Source: Rhabdophis nuchalis
Taxonomy: Eukaryota; Chordata; Lepidosauria; Squamata; Natricidae
Direction of reading: 5' to 3'
Assembly: GCA_039707465.1 (NCBI GenBank)
Contig: CM077644.1
Span: 143,190,962 to 143,254,961 of the forward strand
Length of the DNA stretch: 64,000 nucleotides
Both the position numbers and the translations under genes were made by a program. Of the stretch, positions 1 through 50,425 are shown piece by piece. Below the pieces are notes generated by a model, which was not told the DNA's origin, ran no database searches, and saw only the letters and a list, made by a program, of their open reading frames with translations. Numbering within the stretch: the first letter of the stretch is position 1; each line of letters begins with the position of its first letter.

Positions 1-158
1 TCTTTGGGCCACGCACACTCTCTCAGCTCAACCCACCTCACAGGGTTGCTGTTCTGGAGAAAATAGGAGGAGGAAGGAATAGGAAGAATGTCCACTGCCC
101 TGAGTTGCTTATAAAGTAATAAAGGTGGGATAAAAGTCTAATAAACAAGTAAGAACAT
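1..158 (+). repeat. tRNA-derived SINE, 3' part (family S1)
   Basis: The segment with CTCTCTCAGCTCAACC, CACAGGGTTG and AATAAAGGTGGGAT matches the 3' half of the SINEs at 18,105 and 41,772 in this window. The 5' half is cut by the window edge. It lies in an ELP1 intron on the strand opposite the gene. Confidence 0.7.
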
Positions 159-430
159 AAATTAGCACCAACAGTTAAATATTCACCAATTGCTATCCCA
201 CCTACAAACTTGGTTTTAGATAAGTGGATTTGGTAATTACGCTCATCTAGTAAGGAAGCAGCCTTTTGTGCAACTCCCTGTTACCCCAAGATTACCGAAG
301 ATCAACATTTAGAATCTCTATAGACACGGTCATTAGGCGCTGCTTTTCCATCAGATCTTTCCCTGATCTCCTTTAGGGCTATAGTTCTGTGCCACATCCA
401 AAATTTGAAGAAGCAACTCTTGCAACTAAC

Positions 431-40902
<40,472 letters not shown>

Positions 40903-41182
40903 CTTTTCCTCCACACACGCCACTGGGGAAAAAAAGAGATATGGTTTCCACATTGAATGATGACCTACCGACTCCATAATGAGGTATAAAGATGGAAACA
41001 AGTTTGGCTCTTGATGATTGACTATATCCCCCATTGCTCTAAGCCTGCTCTGACTTAACCATGCTCACAGGGGCTATAAATGATGTGATAAGATTCACAG
41101 AATATGCTAAGCCAAAAATGAAATCATAATCTAGTACCCTTATGAATGAGTCCAGTGAATGATTAAGAAATACACAGCTACA

Positions 41183-41375
41183 ATGCTGGTTGCCTGCAAT
41201 TTGGCAGCTCAAATCTAATCAGGCTCAAGGTTGACTCAGCCATCCATCCTTCCGAGGTGGGTAAAATGAGGACCAAAATTGTTGGGGGCAATAGGCTAAC
41301 TCTGTAAATCACTTCAAGAGGGCTGTAAAGCACTGTAAAACGGTATATCAGTCTAAGTGCTATCGCTATTGCTAC
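41183..41375 (+). repeat. tRNA-derived SINE (family S2)
   Basis: Reads TTGCCTGCAATTTGGCAGCTC, GGTTGACTCAGCCATCCATC, GGTGGGTAAAATGAGGA, ending AGTGCTATCGCTATTGCTA. The head is partly missing. In ELP1 intron 1. Confidence 0.78.
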
Positions 41376-41750
41376 AATGACTGTGATGGCTAGTTTTGTT
41401 TAATTTGCTTCAAAAACATGAAGCATGTGGTTCCATGTACAGCAGCAGTGTATCTGGAGGACTTCCATGTACGTCAGCAGTCTATCAGCAAACAATAGAC
41501 CTTGGAAAACCAACAGCTGAAAAAGGCTGTCCTGCTTGGGAGTTTCCTGAAAAAAATCACTCTCACCAGAATACACAACGGGTATAACAGCTTACAGGTA
41601 AAGAACTAAAGAATCCTTTTTGAACAAGAGGATTGTCATCCCACTCCACCTGTCTTAAAAGAAGCAGAATCTTGCATTCAGTTTAAATGCTGCAAGCTAA
41701 GTGGTTTCTTGGTGGGATACTTCATGGCCAAACAGTATAAGGATCTAATC

Positions 41751-42099
41751 CAGGGTTTCTCAACCAGTTTGGTTTAGTTATGGCACCACACTAGAAATCA
41801 GGAGACTGAATTCTAGTCCTGCCTTAAGCATGAAAGCCAGTTGGTGACCTTGGGGCCAGTCACTCTCTCTCAGCCCAATTCAACCCTTAGGGTTGTTCTT
41901 GTAGGTAGGGAAAATAGGAGAAGGAGAAAGCAGTAATATGTTCCTTGACTTGAGTTGTTTATAAAAATAATAAAGGTGGGATACACATTAAATAAGTAAA
42001 TAAAAATAAATGAGCCACGGCAACTTTTAAGATGCTGCCTAGGGAATTCTGGGAGTTGAAGTCCACACATCTTAATCCTGCCAGGGTTGGGAATCACTG
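41751..42099 (+). mobile_element. hAT MITE (CAGGGTTTCTCAACC termini) split by a SINE
   Basis: Starts CAGGGTTTCTCAACC and ends GGGTTGGGAATCACTG. Flanks ATCTAATC (41,743-41,750) and ATCTAAGC (42,100-42,107) form an 8-bp duplication with one mismatch. Same family as the palindrome at 45,349. Confidence 0.82.
41772..41998 (+). repeat. tRNA-derived SINE (family S1) nested in a MITE
   Basis: Head GGTTTAGTTATGGCACCAC, AATTCTAGTCCTGCC, body AAAGCCAGTTGGTGACC and GCCAGTCACTCTCTCTCAGC, end AATAAAGGTGGGATAC plus an A-rich tail. Nearly complete. Confidence 0.78.
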
Positions 42100-42239
42100 A
42101 TCTAAGCAGTAGCTGCAACCCTCCATAATTGCTCTGAAATTTGACCATGCTAGTAAAAAAAAAAAAGGAGAAATCTTTAGATAAAGCTTCCAACGTTTTA
42201 TCTTCCCTTTCTCCTTGATTACCTCAAATTTTGGAAATG

Positions 42240-42500
42240 AGAAGAGGAAAACGCGTCCAGACTCCTCAACAGCGCCGCTCGCTTTCCTTGCAACAGCCCG
42301 CGTGCAACCTTAACTTCAGGGACGCAGCGCGCCTGCCATCTTTAAACCCACTGTCTGGGTACAGGCCTTACCGAGCATGCTCTGTGAGCCTGTGAAGCTA
42401 AAAAGAATGAGGGCAGCTCGGCTGCTGGGTCGCGCGTGCTCAGTGGCGTTCTGAAGTCCTAACTGCTTCGGAGTAGAGCCGTTAAGTCACTGCGCGTGCA
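42240..42500 (-). promoter_or_regulatory. ELP1: CpG-rich probable ELP1 promoter and 5' end
   Basis: A short stretch with many CpG dinucleotides and GC-rich words stands out from the AT-rich surroundings, about 1.4 kb upstream of the ELP1 coding start. It overlaps the probable non-coding first exon. CpG-island promoters are usual for housekeeping genes such as ELP1. No TATA box is evident. The exact start site cannot be read from sequence alone. Confidence 0.6.
42372..42450 (-). other. ELP1: ELP1 probable non-coding exon 1 (5' UTR), upstream limit uncertain
   Basis: On the minus strand a strong donor (CTCG|GTAAGG) has its GT at 42,371-42,370, inside the CpG-rich block. Human ELP1 has a non-coding exon 1 spliced to the ATG exon. 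Exon 2 here has a good acceptor 20 nt upstream of the ATG, so an upstream exon is required. The donor is the best candidate seen, and the 5' limit given is a guess. Confidence 0.5.
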
Positions 42501-43065
42501 AGCAAAGACTGAGGTGATTTCAAAAATGGTTTTGCGTTTCTTTTCCTTCGTTAACACATGGAAAATGTAGTTATCGATGTATTCGACAGTTAAAAAAATA
42601 AATTTTCAGAACTAACTTTGTTTAAAAGTTAGTGTGTGGATGAAAGGGAGTAACAGATTTGAAATGGACTCTGTAATAATATTCAAAGTATATGAAATGC
42701 TGGTGACTTAATAACTGGTGAATTACATGTAAGTTCTCTTTTAAATGTAGTTTCATCTCTGGCAACCAGTGATTTCTAGATTATGTGTTGGGTACATTGT
42801 TGTGGCAAGTGCCCCAATTTGTGCAGCATAGGATTGTAGAAGTGTGTCTGTGGTAGCTTCAAATCAGGACTTTGATTAAAGGGCAATGGCATAAACTTTT
42901 AAATGTCTGCTTTCTAGTCTGAAACGTTACTACCAACTTTTAATAATAAAGAGTCGACCTTCCAAGAAGAATTAAACATTCATCTGATTCACTCTTTCCT
43001 ACAGCCAGCAAAACAACAAAATCTCAGATCCTTCTCAGAATGTAAAAAAGAAAAGATTGAATTGG
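42500..43065. other. Intergenic region upstream of ELP1, no recognised gene
   Basis: No exon resembling ABITRAM, the mammalian head-to-head neighbour, and no repeat recognised. Confidence 0.4.
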
Positions 43066-43330
43066 CACATTTATTTATTTATTTATTTGGATTTATTGAC
43101 CGCCCCCTCTCTCCAAAGAGACTCGGGGCGGTGTACAAGAATTTAAGAGCATATACATATATAACAATTATAAATAATAAAACTAAATTAAATGTTTTAC
43201 CCTGTGTTAAAATATCTCGTTTAAATTTATAACGTAAAAACCCGATTAGGTAATATTTACTACAACTAGGCTGGTACGTAGATTAGGTTAGGCCAGGCCG
43301 GCCTGCTGGAAAAGATGGGTCTTTAATTGT

Positions 43331-43870
43331 TATCCTTATGCACAGGAATGGGCAAAGTGGATTGATTATATACAGAATAGATATCAGACCAGGAAGTATT
43401 ATGTAGCCTTTAGGTAAGAATGTTTAGATTGATAGGGTGATATGTAAGTGATACAATGTGAATTGAGCAAATATTACATGGGATGTTTGGAATTATTAGA
43501 GTGGTGTATAGCGGAAGTCAGGGGGGTGGGTTTGAACGGGAGGTGGGGGAGGGTTAGGGTGGAGGGTGGGGAAACACATATGTATAATTAATTTAGAAGA
43601 TGGGATTAATGGGATATGGCTATGTCAAGAGAAATTTATATTATGATTTATATATGTTCAATTAATTTAGAAGACGGGGTTAATGGGATATTTTTATCTT
43701 AAGAGAAATTTATATTATGATTGTTTGGAGATGAGGGGATACAATATTGGAATGAGAAATTAATTTTAAGACAGGGGGAGGGGAGGGGGTATAGTATTTG
43801 TATGTGATTAATATTATATGTCGGGGGTAAAAAGGGGGAAAATTTGTTTCAATAAAAAAAAGAAAAGAAA
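43331..43870 (+). mobile_element. L1-type LINE 3' end, 5'-truncated, inside an L2 copy
   Basis: Starts in ORF2 C-terminal sequence (WIDYIQNRYQTRKYYVAFR), continues in a G-rich 3' UTR and ends with an A-rich tail. Target duplication GATGGGTCTTTAATTGTT flanks it at 43,313-43,330 and 43,871-43,888. Confidence 0.85.
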
Positions 43871-43923
43871 AGATGGGTCTTTAATTGTTGACGGAAGGAG
43901 TGGAGGTCCATAGTAGATCTAAG

Positions 43924-43926
<3 letters not shown>

Positions 43927-43964
<38 letters not shown>
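43927..43964 (+). repeat. (GT)19 microsatellite
   Basis: Perfect GT dinucleotide run inside the remnant coding part of an L2-type LINE. Confidence 0.93.
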
Positions 43965-43966
<2 letters not shown>

Positions 43967-44099
43967 GTCATTCCAGAGGGTTGGGCCCGCCACAGAGAAG
44001 GACCTTCCCCTGGGAGCCGCCTGTTGGCATTGCCAGGAGGACGGCACCTGGAGAAGTCCCTCTCTGTGTGAGCGAATCGGTCGAAGGGATGTGTGCACT

Positions 44100-45340
44100 A
44101 AACCATCATATCATTTATTTTAGTTATGTGTGAATCCATACATTGCAATTTGCAATGTTTGATATTGTGTAAACCTACCAACTGTTTCTATGGAATAAAT
44201 TATTTTAAAAAACCATAACAGTATGCAGTATGACATGTGAGCAAAGTGGCCTGGGGTGAAATGATTTCGGAGCTGACAAGCACTTTACCTATTGAGAGCT
44301 GGATTCCCACTCTTATTTCTGAAGGCTTTTTAAACGCATTAATGAAAATGTGCTAGTAATGTAAAACAAATAATAAAAATTGTGATAATTGCTCCTGATA
44401 ACTGTTGGTATTACTTTCAAGGTTAACTTTAAAAAAAAAACTTTTTTGATCATTAGGATTTTGCACGCTGCTTTCGAGAAAGGTGTGTTAGAACTCTGAA
44501 AAGTATATTCACTTTATTGGGGTAATGGACCAGAGATCAGGACAAACAAAACACACAGAAATACACAACCGAGCCCCACTGGAAAGTGTGAAACAATGGG
44601 CAAAATTGATGATAAAGATCATTGTGTCGACCATACCATCTATCCGTTGTGAGAATTTAAATCTATGCTTTAAGGACTATGAACTTTGAAAAGTCGAATC
44701 GTAAGTATCGCAGAATTAGAACTGAGAACATGGTGGAATGGGAGGGATCTTGCCTCACAGGGTTGTTGGGATAAAAGGATAGGAAGTTGCAATGAAAGCT
44801 ACCTGGAACATTTGGAAGAAAGGCAATATACCATATCAATCTCTTCTGACTCAGAATAACAGTGAAAAAGAAAGTAGGGAAGTCAGTACCAAGGAAGAGC
44901 AATAATAAAATAAGACAAATTCTGGGTGCTTATGTTTCTGTTTTTGAGGCAGCTCCTCCAGAGAAAAAGGTTAGGGGAGTTTCTTGCGGGCTGCAGCTCA
45001 GGGGAGACCTCCACACACTAGGGTTGGGTTGGCAGCTGGCTGTTGGTGGATTTGGCCTTTTCTCAAATTGCAGAGCAGTGAATCAGGGAGGATGATTGCA
45101 AGAGATCCACCAGGGGGCCTTCATTATCATTATATCCTGAAGTAATTGTCCACCATGCTTGAATTCACATAGTACATTAGACTAAACTGGGCTTGCCTAG
45201 CATGAATGAAGCAAAGTTATCCAGGTTCTTGGAAGTGTTTTATGTATTCTATTTCATCAGACCAATTGCAAACACAAGAGTATGATTTTTGGGCAAACAT
45301 GAAGGGGGGAATAGGAGCCTCCAGGTTCCATTTTAATAGC
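44100..45340. other. Intergenic, nothing identified
   Basis: No repeat family, RNA gene or plausible exon recognised on either strand. Confidence 0.4.
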
Positions 45341-45348
45341 CCCTAAAG

Positions 45349-45484
45349 CAGTGTTTCTCAACTTTGTCAACTTGAAGATGTCTGGACTTCAACTCCCAGA
45401 ATTCCCCAGCCAGCATTTGCCAGCTGGGGAATTCTTGGAGTTGAAGTCCAGATATCTTCAAGTTGACAAAGTTGAGAAACACTG
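45349..45484 (+). mobile_element. Palindromic hAT MITE, 136 bp
   Basis: Near-perfect inverted repeat: CAGTGTTTCTCAACTTTGTC to GACAAAGTTGAGAAACACTG, with interior arms AACTCCCAGAATTCC and GGAATTCTTGGAGTT. Flanks CCCTAAAG and CCATAAAG form an 8-bp duplication with one mismatch. Confidence 0.9.
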
Positions 45485-45722
45485 CCATAAAGCCTCCCCA
45501 TCTAACTGGGGGCATCAGGAAAAGTCAAAAAAGCCAATGAAGCCCCAACTCTTACGTGCAACAGTCATAAAAAAGAGGTAGAATTTCCATTACATGGTTG
45601 CACCCAACATTTTTTGATCCCCTGCACACAAACCTGCTTCTCTGTGATGGCTAAAAATTGTGGAATGAAACCTCCTTTGGATACACCTTCTGGAGGAAGG
45701 GATCCATTTTTTTCAGCCTCAG

Positions 45723-46640
45723 ACAGCTGTGACTTTACAATTGAGCCCAATATTTCTATTTCTAAGCAATACACTTGCTAAGTGAGTTTTGCTCCATTTT
45801 ACGAACTTTCTTGCCATAGTTGTTAATTGTACCTCAGTAGTTAAATACACTGAGCTTCTGGAAAGCTGACAGCGCGGGTTCGAAACCCGAACACTGTGCA
45901 ACTGGATGAGCTCCGGTTACTTGCCCCAGCTCCTGTACACCCAGTCGAAAGAATGCAAATGCGAATAGATAAATAGGTACCGTTTTGGTGGGTAACCATA
46001 TTCCGTGCCTCTTGGTGTATCATCATTCTGGCCACATGACCTCAGAAATATTTTCAGATAATGCTGGCTCCTTCCACTAAAAACCGGAGATGAGCACCAC
46101 TCTGTAGAGTTAGACGTGATTGAACAGGGGAAACCTTTACTTTATCCTTACCTTTTACCTGCAGTTAAGGTGGTAATGCAACCTTTACAACCTTTTTGCC
46201 ACAGTTGTTAAATGAATCACCACACTTGTTTAAGATAGTAACATACTTGTTAAGTGACTCTGGCTTCCCCACTGGCTCTGTGTTTTACAAGGTTGCAAAA
46301 GGTGATCACATGACCCTAGGACAGTGCAACCATCATAAATATATGCCAGTTGCCAAGTGTCTTAATTTTGATCACCTCACCAATGGGATGCTGCAAAGGC
46401 CGTAAGTGTGAAAAAGGGTCATAAGTCAACGACCATGGGATCATGTTTGTGACCTGACAATCTGTGTCAATTGCAAAGTCCAATTCACTTAACAGCAATG
46501 TTACTAACTTAACAACTGCAGCGATTCACTTAACAACTCTGGCAAGAAAGGGTGTAAAATGGGACAAAACCTATTTAAGAACTGTATTGCTTAACAATTG
46601 AAATGTTAGACTCAGTGGTTGTGAGTAAAGGACTACCTAT
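45723..46640 (+). mobile_element. Foldback DNA element (family M) split by a SINE
   Basis: Starts ACAGCTGTGACTTTACAATTG and ends GTAAAGGACTACCTATA. The interior TTTGCTCCATTTTACGAACTT is shared with 38,343. Interrupted by a SINE at 45,834. Confidence 0.65.
45834..46150 (+). repeat. tRNA-derived SINE (family S3) nested in a foldback element
   Basis: B-box-like GGTTCGAAACCC, body CTCCGGTTACTTGCCCCAGC and GATGAGCACC, end GGGGAAACCTTTAC. Diverged from 21,590. Confidence 0.72.
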
Positions 46641-46849
46641 ATGTATGCAATACATAAACGTACCAGCGCCAATTATATCTAAAGACCCCTTCTGCAACTC
46701 AGCAGATGGTTTGTTCTTAAGTCCCCATTTCATTTCATGCTAACAGAAGATGATGGACTCCAAAACATTAGGAAAAAGCCAGATTAAAGAAGACAGGTTA
46801 ATAAAATTATCCCTGAATTGAGTAGAAGATATGATTATGTCTCTCCTTC

Positions 46850-49800
46850 TTTCAAACAGGACCACATCTTGGAAGAAACTGTAAAGCAGAAGATGTCCCT
46901 GGATAATCTCTTAAGTGAGCAACAAGAGCCTCCACTTCCAGGTTGAATAACTGAGAGAAGCTGAAAGACCAGCGCATCAAACCTTTTGCATTACAAAACC
47001 ATATGGACAGGAAAGGTTTGGGGGAGAGGCTTTTGCAGCCCACAATACTTCCAAGCCATCCCCAGAAGATAGTGGTAGTCCCAGGCATCCTGTTCCAGGC
47101 ATCTAATGTAACTTCCCATTGTTTGGGAGAATCCAATGAATGATGAAAGAAGACCTGTCCGTCTTGGATGGCTGCATGGCATCACTCATAGCTTTCTTCA
47201 GTTGCGCAAGCTTTCTCACCATGACCAGGCAATGATCCATGAAAAGGCTCAAATAGGTACCTCTTTGAATTAAAGAGTGGGGTCCCAGGAGCCCTCTTCC
47301 AGGCTGCTGATATCATCTAGGGTGTCTTTCTATGAAACAGAATGATTCCACTTTAGCCATAGGGGTTCCTAAAAGAGGGCCTACTGAATGGGGATGCTCG
47401 ACCTATACAGTGTTTCTGTTGCTGGATGAATCTCTGGAGTTGGAGGAATCCCCCCCAGGAAAGTAGGCTCTCTGCATGTTAAAGCCCTGCATGGAAGCAA
47501 CAAGGTGCTGGAGAGGGCGAAGCAGAAAAAAAAAGGGATCAGCAGGTGGGATGTGTGTTACACATACTTGAGACGCAAGACCACTATAGTGGGCCTTTCC
47601 CTGCTGCTTTGCAGTAAATAAGCCAATGGCAGCAAAGCTTGGGTGCATATATTTAGCTGATGTAAATTGTCCCAAGAGCCAGGCATCATCAAGCTTTAGC
47701 ACCCAGAGCATTCCAGCACAGTTTACTCATGTTAGGACAATTAGATATCTCCATCTTTCCCCAACTGAAAACTATTTCTTTCTCCATCATTCCCCAACTG
47801 TTTTTCTTACCCATACACTGGAGGAGAGGTTGGCCTCAAATACTTGTGCAGCCTCTTCCTCACTTTCATCTGACTCCACACCAAAAATATCATAAATAAT
47901 GACATCCACATTTTTGAGGCTGCAGGCCCTGGATGCCCCCTGACATCCATCAAATCCTGCAAATGCCAGTATTAAAACATAAACCCAAAGCTCTCTGCAT
48001 CCCAACAAGATGGCTAAAGCATACTGCAGAGTGTATCCAGCCCCAGTGCCAACAGTAGGAGCATTTGGAAGCCTTAAGTTTAGGAGGATATAACACTTTC
48101 TCCTCTTCCCCACAAGGATTTGATGCATGATCTCCATCAGCCCCATTGCTAAACCTTTCTTTCCTCTGAAGTAAGAGTTGTATCTCCATCAGAAGATTTC
48201 TATCTTTTGTTTTTTGTTTTTTTCTGCCCTTTCAGTCCTGTCTAGAGAAGAGGGTGACATGTGTAAGGACATCAAGCTAGCTTAGCCTTCCCTTTTCGAA
48301 AGGAGTCAGTCAGCCTGTCAATTTTTTCTACTCTGCAAGCCCCTTGTGAACAAGCAGAGGTCTTCACCCTCTAAGGTGTTGCCACATTTCCTACTTCAAA
48401 GGACACATTTTCTGCTCCAAAGCCCTTGGACTGCTTGTCTTCTTCAAGGGTAGGGCTTCTTCTGATGAAGCGTAAAATGACAACACAAAGTTTCAATCTG
48501 TTGGCATATCAACAAATCCACAGAGACAAGGAGGTGGAGCACTGAGACCGTATCAACTTGATGGAGAGCTCCCAAATAGTATAGCGACATGGCCTCTCCT
48601 CATCTCTTGGCAGAGATTGAAGGGGCCAATATCAAAACTAGCTATAGTCTGTTGACAGATTGACAAATCCACACAGAAAGGGCTTCTGTTACTGCAATGT
48701 TGAGGAGCTGATAAGACTTTAATAACTCATTGGAGGTCTCCAAAATCCACTCCACTCCATTCTACTCCACTCTTATCCCTTGGCAAAGATCGAAGAGGCC
48801 AATATCAAAACTAGCCATGGTCGGTTGATATATTGGCAAATCCGCAGAGAAGGCTTCTGCTATTGCCATGGTGAGGTGCTGATAAGACCTTAATGACTCA
48901 TTGGAGGTCTCTAAAATCCACTCCACTCCATTCTACTCCACTCTCATCTCTTGGCAGAGATTGAAGGGGCGAATATCAAAACTAGCCATGGTCTGTTGGG
49001 ATATTGGCAAATCCACAGAGAAAGGGCTTCTGCTATTGCCATGGTGAGGTGCTGATAAGACCTTAATAACTCATTGGAGGTCTCCAAAATCCACTCCACT
49101 CCATTTTACTCCACTCTCATCTCTTGGCAGACTGAAGGGGCCAATATCAAAACTAGCCATGCTCTGTTGGCATATTGGCAAATCCGCAGAGAAGGCTTCT
49201 GCTATTGCCATGGTGAAGAACTGATAAGGCCTTAATAACTCATTGGAGATCTCCAAAATCCACGCCACTTCACTCTTCTCTCATTTATGGTGAAAGTTGA
49301 AGGGGTCAATATCCAAACTAGCCATTGTCCCTCTGTCAGAGTGGCCACATAGAGGGTATAAGAAGCCTGCCAGCTGGCCTGCCAATAAGTTTGCCCTGAG
49401 TAATTCTTCCTTTACCAAAAGTAGATCGAGAGGGTAGTGATCCGTCCCCTCTGCAAAGGTTTCTCCTAGCCTTTTTTCTTTAGGGTTCTAGTGCAGCCAC
49501 TTTCTTGAATCCTTTAGCTGAGAGTGCACGCCTTGTCAAATTGGGCAGGGACTTCATATTTTCCATCCTGGGGTTCTGGGCTATCCCCTGAATGTCTGTC
49601 AAAACATGAAAGTAGCAATTGTTCATTTTAAGGTATATATTAGAGTTCTCGGTATGTGGTAGAATGTTGCCTGGATTCCCAGAACAGAAGCTCTTCATTC
49701 CAGAGGGCAGAAACTGCAGAATTTGGGAAATGTTGTCAACAGGTAGAGGGTCAAACAGCCCCTCGCTAATATTTCCCAGTATTGTGCTCTCCAATTCATC

Positions 49801-49963
49801 ATGGTCTTTCCAGCAATCCAAGGGGCTCTTATTTAATTTGCTAGGTTGGCCAGGTTCCCACTAAGTGAGAATTCCTCTCTTTTCCTCATTTGGTTTTGAG
49901 GCATGAACCTCCACATATTACAAAACCATCCTAACCCCTGGGAATGAAGATATGTTTCCAGGA
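46850..49963 (-). pseudogene. Unidentified duplicated locus, copy A, 3' part
   Basis: Colinear with copy B at about 57.2-59.7 kb. Exon-like blocks on the minus strand: 49,480-49,670 (NIYLKMNNCYFHV, MENMKSLPNL), a 171-bp array, 48,140-48,250 and 47,810-47,960 (acidic, VESDESEEEAAQVFEANL), and about 47,310 (TLDDISSLEEGSWD). Defects: the block at 48.2 kb has AGG where copy B has ATG and its donor GTAAG is GAAAG, and the 47.9-kb block is shifted in frame relative to copy B. I do not recognise the protein. Confidence 0.55.
48490..49330. repeat. 171-bp tandem satellite, about five copies
   Basis: The word TCTCCAAAATCCACTCCACT recurs near 48,737, 48,908, 49,081 and 49,250 (spacings 171, 173, 169), with GCCAATATCAAAACTAGCC and CTTCTGCTATTGCCATGG in each unit. 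A decayed copy begins near 48,490. Copy B of the locus has only one unit (58,910-59,095). Confidence 0.88.
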
Positions 49964-50000
49964 TGAGAAAGAGCGTTGGTACTTACCTGATACGCCTCTT

Positions 50001-50129
50001 CTAATAAGGGGGGAGATAGCATCCATTGTATGGGTTATGACCTATCCACACTCTGATTGGACCGAGTCTTATAAATAATTAACCATGGTATATAACCCCT
50101 GTCTCCACTGGCCCCACCCAGTTTTCGAC
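50001..50129 (+). repeat. DIRS left inverted terminal repeat
   Basis: GAGATAGCATCCATTGTATG through CCCACCCAGTTTTCGAC. Its reverse complement is at 55,774-55,898 with few differences. An extra roughly 37-bp left extension lies outside it. Confidence 0.92.
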
Positions 50130-50278
50130 GAAGGAAATAAAGACAGACTCACCGGTATCTTCCAACATGTTTAGTGAAACAGAAAGCCAACATCACAACG
50201 GCACCACCGCCAAATACAAAACGCTCAGGACAAATCCCCAAATTCAACCTTCAGGCTGAACGAGACAAGGGCCGGGCC

Positions 50279-50370
50279 GGATGCTATCTCCCCCCTTATT
50301 AGAAGAGGCGTATCAGGTAAGTACCAACGCTCTTTCTCAATAAGGGTGGAGATAGCATCCATTGTATGGG
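50279..50370. repeat. DIRS internal complementary region
   Basis: 50,279-50,339 is the exact reverse complement of 49,964-50,024, and 50,335-50,370 is the exact reverse complement of 55,873-55,908. In DIRS biology this region templates circle formation (established model). Confidence 0.95.
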
Positions 50371-50425
50371 ACGTACCCAAGCCCCACCAACGCCCCAAAG
50401 GGAGGGGTCGAGAGAAGCCCAGTCC

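Larger units (their letters stand above)
43069..44096 (-). mobile_element. L2/CR1-type LINE 3' end split by an L1 insertion
   Basis: 43,069-43,330 is the 3' UTR with a (TTTA)n tail and CGGGGCGGTGTACA. 43,871-44,096 continues into the ORF (CATTCCAGAGGGTTGGGCCC, GAGAAGTCCCTCTCTGTG). A GT19 tract at 43,927-43,964 replaces part of the coding sequence. Confidence 0.83.

Noticed and set aside
43885..44133. Plus-strand ORF with Val-Cys repeats
   Set aside because: Product of the GT microsatellite inside an antisense LINE.
48490..49330. CRISPR-like regularly spaced repeats
   Set aside because: Whole 171-bp units repeat with no unique spacers, in a vertebrate genome. It is a satellite.
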